This document shows, one piece after another, positions 44,861 through 56,502 of a stretch of DNA of 64,000 bases (its first letter is position 1; each line of letters begins with the position of its first letter). The DNA lies in NCBI RefSeq assembly GCF_000204055.1, contig NW_006768766.1, positions 2,319,243 to 2,383,242 on the forward strand, written 5' to 3'. A model generated the notes under the pieces. The model was not told where the DNA came from. It did no database searches and worked only from the letters and a program-made list of their open reading frames with translations. This DNA is from Melampsora larici-populina 98AG31 (Eukaryota > Basidiomycota > Pucciniomycetes > Pucciniales > Melampsoraceae). Both the position numbers and the translations under genes were made by a program.

Positions 44861-47770
44861 TTATAAGGTGTTCAAGTTTAAACAATCCCTTTTAAATTCA
44901 GCTCCCAAGATATTTGCCGCTCCCCAACCGAACCGAGAGGAAGACTGATTCCATTCTTCCTCTCGAAATATCGACTGAAATTTCTCAATGCCCTTCAAAT
45001 GGATGTCTTCTAGATTCATTATCAAGCTTGTATCTCGTGCTGTCTTGATCATGCTTGGATCAGCAAGATGATCGCGTGCAAACTTCATAAATTGGCTGAT
45101 GGAAGCCGGCGAAAGCGGGTGTTTGTGGCTTTGATGGATTGCCTCAAGGCCTGATCGAAGACCTAAGGAGTGAATCAGGCTTCGTAACTGTTGTATGAAT
45201 CCATTGAATAAGTGTTTTGTTTTATGAATACTTATTAAACTGTTTTGAAAATGCAAAATAAATTACCAATGGAATGTTTATTGAATAGCGCTCTGTGAGC
45301 CTTTCAATGTTTGTTCCTTGTCCCTAATTATTGGTAATATTACTCAGTAAATCATATCAATCTTTGGGAGTAAAACGAGTACTTACTGAGTTGTTATAAA
45401 AATATTTTAGCCAATAGTTTTGCACTTCCAAAAAGAAATCTTTTGCCACCCAGTGGCCTTTACGTCCAGATGAAGGTATCAATAAACTATGCTTGATTAC
45501 CTTTGCTAGCTTCTTGGGGAGATATTCCTCCAAGATCAGAATATACCTAGGGAGATGAAGTGCGTAATGTGATAGCCCATTTAAACCTTGAGCCAGGATA
45601 CTCCACCTTTTCCACATAGATATTAAACGCCCTATATCCCCTGCACGCATTGCATGATCTGCTTCAACTACAGTAGCAAGATCACGCAACCTCAAGCGCA
45701 AATTGTACAAAGCACCATCTTCAGCTGTAGAGGCTTCTCTGATTGATTCACCCAAACAGTATTTGGCATAGCATTCATCTACTAAACCTTGTGCGATGCC
45801 TGGAAGGGTGAAGTCAAGTTTAGATCCTTTTGATGCTATGATCTGTCTGAGATAGATACATGGTCAATTGATTTGATAAAGAAACATGTTGAAAATGAGA
45901 CTTTCTTACTTGAGCAGGAAAACATATGTTGCCGTTTGAACTTTGTGAACTGTTTGCATCAGGAGGCCAAAATCTGATTTATTAACAAGATGCTCTGCCT
46001 TGATATTTAAGGAAGCAGCACATCGAGATATACCAGGATCAGCTGAATCTTCTATATCACCGAGGTAATTATTGAAAAGTGCACTGGCAATGTTCCACAT
46101 TGTGTGAGCGCCAGCTAAACCAAAGGAAAGATTTTGAAGACCTTCTTCGGCGTATCCAGATGGGTAGCGCTTTCTGGCTGCTCCTTCAAAATTTAAGTTT
46201 GTTCCCATATCACCTTCAACAACTTGAAACCATTTGCCAAACTGATAACTTTCAACCCCAAGTTGCTCCAGTATTTGTTCCATCAATTGACCAATTCCAG
46301 TTGCAGAATTATCGGAGGCGCTCATCATTTTGAACATTGTGATGTTAGGAGTGTACATCTGGATTGGATCGACCGCTGGCGGAGATACCTCTAGATTCCC
46401 TTTACAATAAGCATATTCAGCACTACCCTTTCCAAGACAATGATCCAAAAAAGCTGTTGAAATCTGTGCTTTCCTCACCAGCTCAAAATGACTTTCTTCT
46501 TGTTTGGTAGGTATCATAGAATGCACTTCAATGTCTTCCTTCTTACTACGTTCCATTGCGTCCACAAATATGTTCAAATCAAGTTCTTCTGCCATTAATC
46601 CCTCTGTTAAATGTTCAGGTATCTCGTGTAAATATCCCCAAGTTCCATGAAACATTCTTGAATGAACATCTACACTTTTTTCATGTACTCTTGCTTCAAT
46701 ATCAATGTTGTCAACACACCAAAATGGTCGAATCTTGTAAGACTTACAACCAATGTCTCTAATCTTTTTCTCCGTGGCCTTCTTCAGTGTATCCATAGCT
46801 TCTAAAGCTGTCTTTCTAGATGAAGTTATGCCAAGAAAATGAAGGTAGTCATTGACCTTATGTGTGACTCCACACGCAAGAAAAGTCATCGAATTTTGAA
46901 GCTGTAAGCCACAATGTCGGCGATTGCAGGCAAAAGCAAGCATTGAACAGAGCATTACGGGAAGCTAGACATATTTTTAAAAAGACAAGAAATTATCAAT
47001 CAATAGAGTAAGTATAACTACAAAAACATGCTGTTAGTACATACCTTCTTCATGCGATGTGCTTCCAATTGCTGATTTGACTGTCCCATGATTGTTGTAG
47101 ACTCAAAGAACTTGACACCCTTGGTGTCCTCGACTTGGCTAAAAGTGTTTGCTTCAGGTTCTTCAAGAGGGAAGTCATCGTCATGGTCATCTAAATTCTC
47201 CTTCATTGCTTTTCTCTTTGCCCTTTCCTTTTGTCGGATATCTCTAGCGTGTTCCAGTTTGGCCGATACGAGTGAATGCAAAAAAGGCATATTTGATTCC
47301 ACTAAGGTATCACGCCGTTGCTCTTCTTCTTTTGAAAAGAAATCATGTGTAATATTCTTTGAGTTGTGAAACATTCCATGTGGTGGATCTCCACTCGGCA
47401 GGTTCTCTCTGATAACGATCTCCTTTGCCTTGACATTGTGAAAAGAGATTGTCAGTATCCATAGGCTTCAAAAAGTAATGAAGCTGCTCACCTGTTGTAA
47501 GATGAAATCAGACCATCTATCCAGGCCACTCAGCCGATCTTTACATACCAAAGTCTTAAACCCTTCCAAGACCTCCTTTGTAGAAACCCAGCCGTTTTCT
47601 GTTCCCCAAGATGCACGTCGTCTTGCCACAGTTGGGTCTGTGGATGTCAACATGGCTTGAATAAACTTTTTAGCATCCAGTCCGACCAATCTGAGGTTCG
47701 TGCAGGTATCTTCGAGCCTTTGTGGCAGGGGAGGCAATCCTTTCGAGCGTTTTTGAATCGAATCGGTCAT
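44861..47770 (-). CDS. DUF6589-like protein of E3, presumed transposase
   Basis: 853 residues from six exons (47770-47492, 47428-47045, 46964-45910, 45846-45387, 45323-45267, 45187-44861), in phase throughout. It resembles the DUF6589 proteins that are numerous in basidiomycetes. Landmarks: a CNRRHCGLQLQ segment, FWCVDNIDIEARVHEKSVDVHS (possible first acidic site), VVEGDMGTNLNFEG (second), FGLAGAHTMWNIASALFNNYLGD, and SSGRKGHWVAKDFFLEVQNYWLKYFY near the C-terminus. An acidic/basic region (RQKERAKRKAMKENLDDHDDD) lies near residue 150. The pattern of acidic residues followed by a conserved His-containing helix suggests an RNase H-like DDE enzyme, which is inference. It is the only candidate for the cutting activity of E3. 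Confidence 0.78.
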
Positions 47771-48298
47771 TTGGGATTGTATTTTTCAATGAATTTGATC
47801 GCATTCCCAACCAACAATGTTCTAGAGACGTTGCTCTTTGGTACGTTTCATTTCACCCTTTCTCTCCCATTCCTTCAGTCATTTCACCGTTTCAAATCTC
47901 AATGGAACTCGATCGTTCCAGTTTCCAACTTCTTACACTGTGTCAAATCGAAATCTGAGATGTATATGTCTTATGTAACACCTCGCAGCAAGTTCAATTT
48001 CCAGATTTCTGGATCACGTTGTTTTCAGTGTTGAGAAAAAAAAAGAACAAAAAACAAGAGCAAAAATGTGAATAGAGAGAAAGATGTGGAAGAAGCAGGC
48101 GCTTCATAATCTCCACTTTTTTCTAAACAGAAGATTGAGGGAAGCTGGGGTAAAAAGACATCCCAGTTTTCCCCTACTAAAACTCTCAACCTGCCACGCG
48201 AGAAGTCTGGGGTAGGGAGTAAGTCCCTCGTGCCTCGGTCATCGCTTGCTATGTATAAACCCCGGCACGATGGGACTTAGTTAAGTTTGCTCTCACAA

Positions 48299-49018
48299 CT
48301 TTTCTTGAGCTTGCTCCAACTTTGAGCGTCTATAAAGTTTCACATTTCGCTGATGAGGTGTGTAATCAACATTTTTGGGTGACAGCATCATTTTTATAGC
48401 GTCATCATACCCTGTAAAGGGAAGAACGATCAGACAAGCTATCGTGCATGATCAGAAAAGCTATCGTTCGCTGCTGATAGTTATTGTCACGTCTCTTCCC
48501 TTACATTGTCCATCATTACCAGAAGATTACAGTCAAAGTGGCTCAAGAAGACTTGACTCTCACATGTTTTCTAGTTGTAGTTCTTTCAACAAATGTGATT
48601 TCTTCATTTTCTTTCTTCGTTCAGCTCAAAAAACTTGAATCACCTGATCTATTGAATATAGTATACTTCTTTGATTATCTCAAAGCTAAAACTTCAACTC
48701 CTAATATATGTGTCTCCTCCTCTCCAATCTTTGTATCCTATTTGTACCTGCAAAAACCGAAATAAATTGCGGTTTCGGTTCGATTTCGTTTCGAATTGCG
48801 GTTTATCTAACGCACCAAAACCCTTTGGGGACTTCAAGCGTTTCGGTTCAAACTGCGATTTCGCTTGATTGCGTTTCGGTACCTTCGCAACGAAATAAAA
48901 TAACCCGATATTTCGGTGCGTTTCGTTTCGATTTGGGTGTTGCTTGTGAAGACATTTCCAAACCACAATGTTCAGATGGTCTGTGCGGTGACCACGTATG
49001 AAGGAAACTTCTAGAAAA
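48299..49018. other. Right flank of E3 with CG-rich word array
   Basis: 48755-48930 contains many degenerate TTTCGGTTCGATTTCG-like words, similar to those on the left of E3 (40850-41035). No gene seen. Confidence 0.5.
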
Positions 49019-49026
49019 AAGTCTAC

Positions 49027-50104
49027 AGTAGTTAGAGCATCCGCACTCGTGCGGTAAATCGGGTGCGGTAAGGTTAAATTTAACGCAACCGCGGGGTCTT
49101 TTCCACACCGGTGGAAAATTAGCCCCGCGGTAGTTAACTTTTGATCAATTTGCGTTAGCAAATCGGTAAATTTACCGATTGGCTAACGCATGCATTAACA
49201 CACATCGCGACTAGCTGACAGCAACTTCGACTCCAAAAACAAGACTCAACCCGACCTCCAACACCAAAGTCAACCCACACCTCCTTTTCACCTTCCACAT
49301 TCACCTTCCACACACGATGAAATCCAAGCCTCACAGTCACATGAACTAAATCAAGAACAATCAATGCTGATTCATGTTGTTTCAATCTTCAATTTTTGGT
49401 GTTTTTTAATTAAAATAGCTCGATCAGATATCTTCAACTTGACTTCATACCAATCAGATGAATATGTAGAATGTCAACATTCATATAGCATGTACAGTTC
49501 AAATGAAAGAAAATCAACATTCAAAGACTAATCATGGGGGACTTTCAAGATCAAGTGATACAAATCATTAAGAAAAGTTTGGATTTGTTCAGATCGTTCA
49601 GATCGTCAATTTTTCTTTTTTAACTTTGAATCTTTAATATTTTCACAAGATCATAATTGCATGTATTCAGACTCATTAAAGGCTTGATCAATGTAGTCAA
49701 GCGTTTGGTTTTTGAACTTGAATTGATCGATTGAGTTGCTGAACAAAGTCATGTTGACTTTGTCCTTTTAAATCAAAATTGCTGATCAGGTAGATGAACA
49801 AGTATTGGATCTATGTAGATGGAGAATGTGAAAGCAACTTCAGTCCTCCAAAGAAGCGGACAGTGGCTCTATCATATTAACACTTGTGATGAAAGCAGGT
49901 GATTAGTACTTGAAAAATCAAAATGTTACCTTACTGCATGACCCGTGTGGAGCACATGCATTATCTGTAAAGTTGTAACAGTTACAGCACTGCTAATGCA
50001 AACGAGTGGGGAATTTAGTCGAGTTAAGTAATTTTTTACTTAAAGTAGGGTTTGTTACCGTGCGTGATCAAGTTAACAACCGCAAACCAGTGAGGATGCT
50101 CTTA
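49027..50104. mobile_element. Candidate non-autonomous element with GAGCATCC ends
   Basis: GAGCATCCGCACTCGTGCGGT near the left end (49036) is mirrored by GAGCATCCTCACTGGTTTGCGGT inverted at the right end (to 50100). Possible 8-bp direct repeats AAGTCTAC lie at 49019-49026 and 50105-50112, but the left end then has five extra bases (AGTAG). A related end is at about 20738. The interior is AT-rich with no supported gene. Confidence 0.5.
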
Positions 50105-50154
50105 AAGTCTACTCTGTGCTACCCCTGACCACGGGTGGCCCCGGGGCCGGCCCC

Positions 50155-50200
50155 GGGCCCAAATGTTGGCTGTTTATGAAAAAAAAAATAGTGTGGGTGG
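50155..50200. repeat. GGGCCCAAATGTTG motif followed by A-run
   Basis: GGGCCCAAATGTTG at 50155-50168 is followed by a C..TTTA..AAAAAAAA pattern. The same string and A-run recur in the same orientation at 53841-53880. The upstream copy is preceded by a GC palindrome (GGCCCCGGGGCC). The two copies bracket E4. Confidence 0.6.
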
Positions 50201-50293
50201 GAACTGTGAAAAAGCTCTGTTATACCGCTTGCACCACTTCTTTCTAGTAGTTTTATTAACCAATCCATCCAGCCCTCTCAGCACCTCAGCACA

Positions 50294-53113
50294 ATGGTCT
50301 TCTCTAACCGCAAGAAAGCTCAGCAAGCACGTCGAGCAGCCGAAGCTGAACAATTACGAGTTGACAATGAGATTGTTCTCTTTATTGAAAATCAAATAGC
50401 TGACTCTGAAGATGATTAACAAGAATGTGATGATCAACTCAAAGAGCAGCTTTTGCCAGTCTTCCTCAAGTGTGATGCAGCAAAACCTTCTGTTGGAAAG
50501 CGTAAGAACAAATTTGGAAATCTCAAAAGATATAAAATGCCAATGCGCAATCCAAACCCCCTGAAAACAAAACTAATCTCTAAGCCAGTTCCCCGGCAAA
50601 CACTTCAATATCGCCAAAAGAAGGCTGTCTCAGCGGTCGGGAAGAACATTGGCTTCATGGATAAATGGACAAAACCTCCCAACTCTGGACAACCACTCAG
50701 TTCAGATCCTATCATCATGACACCATCCGGAACACTTGAATCTAGCAAGGATCAAGAGAATACCATTGATAACCCAGCTTATGTCTCCAACAACCCAGAT
50801 GATCACTCTGACAGCTCAGATCATGCCTCCGACATTACAGATGATGCCTCTGATCATACCGAAGACTGTGGCGAGGACACTGTTGAGACACACGCACTTG
50901 ATCCGGACTACAATGAATGGATTTCTACATCTTTGAAACAGGCTGAAGCGGCTCAAAATGTCAAGATCAATGCCAAGAAGGCCCTTGCTAGCCAGCGCTT
51001 GATCCAAATTGAAGAGGAGTGGGCTACACTCGATCTTAAGATAAAAAATGCAACCGAGCGATACGAGTGTGACCATCGGATAAATCCAAAGCATGACATC
51101 CCTCATGTTGTCTTAGGCGAGCTCAGGGAGTTCAACTATCGCCGTAAGGAGCTGTCTTTAGCAAATAGCAAGTCTCCAACTATTCAAGCATCAATACTCG
51201 CGGCTCAGGGATCTTTAAGGAGACTTCCTAGTAATCACATGAATTTTTCTACAGGTATAGGGCGAGCTAGAAAGATTAGAGCTCAAGCCAATCATCTCAT
51301 GACCTTCAGTTCAATTATACACTCTCGATCAGGATTTGGATCAAGACATCCTTCCTTGCTGGACAATGCACCACTCTACAGTGCCCTACATACATGGTCA
51401 TTTTCAAAAAAACCAGGAGAAGTGTGTAATTTGTTGTGAAATATCATCTAAATACTCTGAAATAACTGATAGCTTTATCTTTTGACCAGGTTACGCCACG
51501 ACGCTTCTGTGATTACGTCAATACTGTAGCTCTCCCTCAATTTCACCCTGGACGGACCATCTCATTAGTAACTGCCTATCGGTGGATGTACAAGATTGGT
51601 TATAGGCCCCAGGAGTACAAGAAATCATTATACTTTGATGGACACGAGCGACAGGATGTTGTCGAATATTGAAAGAAGTTCTTGGCCGAGTTTGAAGAGC
51701 TTCGAAAGAGATCTCGGGTGTATGTTGGGGCCAACCTCGAAAACTCAACTCCAGTTGATCCAGAGAAACTCGGTGATCTGCGTGAGACCGTCTTTGTGTA
51801 CCACGACGAGTCTACTGTACATGCGAAGGAGCGTCCTCGACTTTCATGGCTCTTACCTGGAACCACTGAATTCCGATCTAAAGATCAAGGCCGATTGATT
51901 CATATCTCAGATTTCATCTGTAAGACCACTGGCCGACTCATGGTAACCGCCGATCGAGTGTGTGATCTCAAATGCAATGGATATCAACCTGTGCTACCCG
52001 ACATCAATGACGCTGCAGTAGTCATATACCCAGGAACTAAAGGAGACCCGTGGTGGGACATGAAACAATTGATTGATCAAGTCAAAACACGAGCTCTCCC
52101 AATCTTTGAATCAATGAATCCGGATTGTCAGGGGGTTTTCATATTTGATTGCTCTTCAGCTCATGAAGCATACAGTCCCTCAGCACTACAAGTCCAAAAG
52201 ATGAATCTTAGCTCTGGTGGGAAACAAGGTCATCTACGTGTTACAACCATCCCTTCGGATGATCCTTTCATCCCAACCGAGCTTCACGGACAGACCCAGC
52301 ATATGGTATTTCCATCTGATTACCATATTACTGACCTTCGAGGACAGCCAAAAGGCATGAAGGTGGTATTAGAAGAACAAGGCCTTTGGGACTATCATGA
52401 AACGCGAGTCGCTTCATTGGGACAACCTCCGCTACTGACAAAGTGCACCAAGTGCAAAGCTTCAGGAGTAAGCGAAGATGCAAAGAACAGATCCATTCGA
52501 CACATTCAAGAAGCCGAAGCACGTGGATTCTTTGTGTCCGAAGAACAATGTGGTGTGAGGAAAGAGCTAGGGATCAAAAGCAGTGATTGCTGCTGGTATA
52601 GGATTCTTTCATTACAATCCGGCTTTTTAAATGAGAAGCCTATGCTTCAGATGGTAATCGAGGAAGCTGGCCACATCTGCTTGTTCTTACCGAAGTTCCA
52701 TTGTGATCTAAACCCAATCGAGCTTTTCTGGGGATACATCAAACACAGCGAGTCTTTCTTTTACAATTTCTTGTTGATGCCAAACAGCTAAATGTTCTCT
52801 TATTTGTAGAATATCGCCGCGGTTCACTTGAGTGCAAAACCTTCCAGCACGCCAAAGATTGTTTTGAGAAAGTCCGACAATCTTGCCCCTTAGACGTCAT
52901 ACGAAGATATTTTTGCAAAATCGATCGACAGCACTCGGCTTATCTGTAGGTTCCCCAATTTCATCACTTATCTTTTTCACAGCTGACTTGTAAATGCTAT
53001 CACGTAGGAACGGTCTGACTGGTGCTGAAGCCGATAAGATGGCCAAGCGTTACCGAGGTCATCGCACAATCCCTAAAAACGCTTTCATGCGTGTGGATGT
53101 GCTCTGTAACTAG
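50294..53113 (+). pseudogene. E4: Tc1/mariner-like DDE transposase with long N-terminus, two in-frame stops
   Basis: Exons 50294-51421, 51490-52751, 52810-52945 and 53008-53113 restore one frame except for stops at 50417-50419 (after DSEDD) and 51670-51672 (in VVEY*KKFLAEF). The N-terminal half is basic, then acidic (NNPDDHSDSSDHASDITDD) and coiled coil, ending in a helix-turn-helix-like piece (VTPRRFCDYVNTVALPQF). The catalytic core has VFVYHDESTVHAKERPRLSW, GVFIFDCSSAHEAYSPSAL, and CLFLPKFHCDLNPIELFWGYIKH, an arrangement seen in long basidiomycete DDE proteins (family knowledge). The last exon is Arg/Lys-rich. Terminal inverted repeats were not found. Confidence 0.8.
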
Positions 53114-55036
53114 ATCCTCGACTCAGTTCAATAGTTAACTGATGATCAATGCACAGCATTCTAAGTACACTCCTTTTACATCTCACTGAAGCTTGTCTAC
53201 ACTACTTTTGCTCGACTGTCTTCGCTCACTCCTTTTTAACGCTCGCTTCTCTCTTTCTTGACTTTTGGTTGTTGATCTTCTCTTACTTGCCAATTACTTT
53301 TTTCTTAACAGTCTTTACTCGGTCTTTTTGAATCATCGCTATCCTTTTTCTCAACTGTTCTCAACTCAGTTGTTACTCTTCTTTCTCTCGAGTCTCTTGA
53401 CTTGGGTTCTTTTCACTTGTTTCTCTTCTATTTCATCACAGTCCTTACCATGAAAGTCAATGTTTTTTGTGCTTTTCTATGCTTCTTCTGATTGTGTAAT
53501 CATTTTAAAAGTCACGAAGAGGCTTGCTGCACCTCTTTCAAGGTTAAGACATCGAGGTCGAGCAAGAAATAACTTCGATCAAGATGTGATTGAGCATCAA
53601 TCGCGAATGCTTTGATTCAAAATAATGTGCCAGCAAAACCTATCTTCAAGCAAGATAGAACACAGGTCACCCCAGATTCATCACAACTGGATTGACTGGT
53701 GCTCACACCACTGCACCAGGCAGACTTAAAGCAGAGTGGGCATCGTACATATTCGTCCATCCTGGGTACTTAAGTGCTTAGGTATGGCCTAAGCGGCTTA
53801 AGTACCTAGTTTAAGTAGCTTAAGTACCTAGCCTATGCTTGGGCCCAAATGTTGACCATTTACAAAAAAAAAAAAAGATCAGTGCCTCAGATCATCCCAA
53901 GAAGATATGGATTGATTAAGCTTGACCTTCTGATTCTACCTGTCTAGGTATCAGCTTGAGATGATGGCATTGTGTCATGTGTTTTTGAGCTTGAAATCAA
54001 AATTTCGTTTGGCTGGTGAGAAGGTAGTACACAGTAGGCTTTACCTACTGTACATAAACAAAAGGAAGAAATCGGAGGGACAGGGGGAAACAGCTTGAGA
54101 ATTCATAAGTCCGCTTTGCCTTCCTCATCTCACAAAGTTCCAACCAACATTACTTTCATCAAATCTCATCAGGGGTTGGGCGAAAAACTGACCAACCGGT
54201 TTTGCGCCCTTGAGAATTAAATCGAAAACAGCCGAAGATGGCCGAAATCAACTGGGGGCAGGTTTCACAGACCCGTCGCTGTGCCGGGTTACCCAAAGAG
54301 ACCCAAATTCAGCCTTTGGGTGTGATTTTTCTCCTCCAGCCCCACCGATAGCTCAGCTTGAAGAATTCGGGCAAGATTTTGCACCTTTCACGGATCTGTA
54401 AAAGGTGCAAAAAGGGCGTTTGCGAGGCTTGAGGCGCCGCAAATTGCTTTCCCTGTAAGAGCTTTTGAACGGTTGAAGCGGTGGCGTGATCACAAAACCA
54501 ACCATACCGGTCAACATTTTTGCAAAGCAAAAAGTTGGATAAAAAGGTGTGTTGGTTTTGTGTGGCTTTGATATTGATTTCGAGCCATCTCTTAAGCGTT
54601 CCCAAAGATTTGAACTGCGATTGAACAGGGTTTGGAAACTGGTTGGTCGCCTTCTCCCCCAACCCCTATTGTCACCACTTCTCATCGAACTCAACATGAT
54701 TGATAAATTACATGCTATTGTACTTGCTTCACGCTAACAACACTTCTAACGTTCCGAACTCCTTGTCCTGATAGCTTTATCCTCATCATCATTCTTGAAT
54801 TGATCCATCCCTCACACCAGACCACCAACTCAAACTCCAAGTCATGAGAGGCTTTCAACACCAATAACCCTTTCCTACTAAACTTCAACTTGGCATTTCA
54901 GGTCTTCTTACTCATCAGAGCCTATCCATCAGACTCTGTAAGCTGAATCATTTCATCCACTGAAAACCTACTCCAATTTAACTATACCTCGTTTGCTTGA
55001 ATCACTTTGAATCTATCATCATCTTCAGGATTACAA
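53114..55036. other. Intergenic, repeats only
   Basis: Contains an array of CTTAAGTACCTAG-like words (53765-53835, several copies in both orientations) directly before the second GGGCCCAAATGTTG motif at 53841. 54100-54700 is GC-richer and rich in short palindromes. No gene seen. Confidence 0.5.
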
Positions 55037-55570
55037 TTAGCCCAATTTACCACATTTCAATTCCAATTGGCTATCAGTGATTGGAGCTGAAGGTCCTTTC
55101 AGTACATCTTTGATTGATTTTGTCGCTCCCACCTTTCGTGAATCGATCGAAATGGTTTGAGCTCGATCATCACTCTGATTTCGCTTGACAGGGCTGTTTG
55201 TTGTAAAACTCTTTATACATGTCTCGAATCTTGATTTTGTCGCTCCCACCTTTCGTGAATCGATCAAAATGGTTTGAGCTCGATCATCACTCTGATTTCG
55301 CTTGACAGGGCTGTTTGTTGTAAAACTCTTTATACATGTCTCGAATCCAAAATCAAGTCTTCATTTCAAAAACGTTTGACATTTCGATTCCACTGGGCTA
55401 TCAGTGATTGGAGCGTCTTCCTTTTAGTTCTTGTAGGATCGATTTGATTGCTCTCACCTCTCATGAAGATATCATTTAAATAGTTTGAGATCAATTGTCA
55501 TTTTCTGATCCTGCTTGATAGATTTGTTTCTTTTCAAACTCTTTATTAGCGTCTTGCATTCAATAAGTAG
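55037..55570. repeat. Tandem repeat with 117-bp unit
   Basis: Two near-identical 117-bp units (55116-55232 and from 55233) begin GATTTTGTCGCTCCCACC. A diverged third copy lies at about 55434-55560. The adjoining GGCTATCAGTGATTGGAGC (about 55070 and 55397) is also duplicated, so the larger unit is about 330 bp. The unit is a multiple of three and the minus strand is open through two copies, giving a repeated IDSRKVGATKS motif. No start or end of a real gene was found. Confidence 0.75.
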
Positions 55571-56502
55571 TCTTCGATGTTCTCTCCTTTAACCGCATTG
55601 AAATGTAGTATAATTTGTTCTCATAAAAAAGGTCTATGAAGCTGTCTCCTTGGTCTGATAGCAGGTGTGTGAGACGAGTGAGAAGCCCATCTCTAGGACA
55701 GCCTAGATACCATTTTGATATTGTGTCTATTGTACAATCCGGTGCTTCAATCGGCCCTAGAGTTGATCAGTAAGGACATCCTCATGACTACTGCCGAGTG
55801 TCCCAACAGTTCAATCATATGCGGAGCTCTCAGCACAGCCCGTAGAGGCACCTTGAGGACTCCCTATGTAGGATACATGGGAAGACTTTTGGAAGCCCGT
55901 GGGACGTCCCAAATTCCTGTTTTGATCCGGGCTCCTTGGATCAGTTTCGTCAGGACGTCCCTCCCCCTGCAACAATAACCGGTCGTCCCTGGGACATCCG
56001 CGTGTCTTTGTGGTGTATCAGAGGTCGCCTGATAAAACGGTTCATTAGCATAGGCAGCCCCGGGGCCAATGCTTGTAAGTAGCAATACATCTCACCCACA
56101 AGCACACCGGTCACTCTTGCCTGCGCACCTCGTGATCTGAGGTTGTCCCACTTTCATGGGTCTACACCAACATCCTCACCCCTGGCCCACGCATCGCGAC
56201 GCGCCATACATACCCCGTGCCCCCTTGCAGCTAGGATGCATTCGGCTATCACATCACCCAATCAATCCTCCTTTACATTCAACAACATGACCAAATCCAC
56301 CTCAACCATAAAGAACATCCCTTCACCCCACCCACACCACCTTATTGATACCATACCATCATCAATACTACATACGAGATCAGCACCATTAGCTCCGAGT
56401 CAGTACCTCACTCACCTCAGGATTTGACAGAGCATGCTGACATCAGAATGAGATGATTGATTCCTTCCAGCCGATTGTGTAGTCAACTACCTGTCTTCCA
56501 CA
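55571..56502. other. 5' flank of the KDZ transposase gene
   Basis: No supported gene. Bases 55890-56000 contain several GGGACGTCC/GGACGTCC-like words and CCTGGGACATCC, which could form hairpins. The element boundary was not found. Confidence 0.4.

Larger units (their letters stand above)
41255..48289. mobile_element. E3: RecQ-like helicase plus DUF6589 transposon, 289-bp TIRs
   Basis: Near-identical inverted repeats of 289 bp (41255-41543 and 48001-48289) start CAAACTTAACTAAGTCCC and are flanked by perfect 9-bp direct repeats CTCTCACAA (41246-41254 and 48290-48298). Each end has a subterminal hairpin in which AAGTCCCATCGTGCC faces GGCACGAGGGACTT. The 7.0-kb element holds a helicase gene (+) from the left and a DUF6589 gene (-) from the right, converging. 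Neither gene shows a stop. The high repeat identity suggests recent insertion. Confidence 0.93.

Noticed and set aside
44526..44866. Open frames rich in FKFKFK or QIQIQI
   Set aside because: They are translations of the (CAAATT)n microsatellite in E3's spacer, with no start context or splice support.
50736..50936. Thr/Met/Pro-rich frame inside E4
   Set aside because: It is the +1 shadow of the acidic Asp/Ser repeat in the E4 transposase N-terminus.
53765..53835. CTTAAGTACCTAG words as a tRNA or other RNA gene
   Set aside because: They form simple alternating repeats and do not fold into a cloverleaf.
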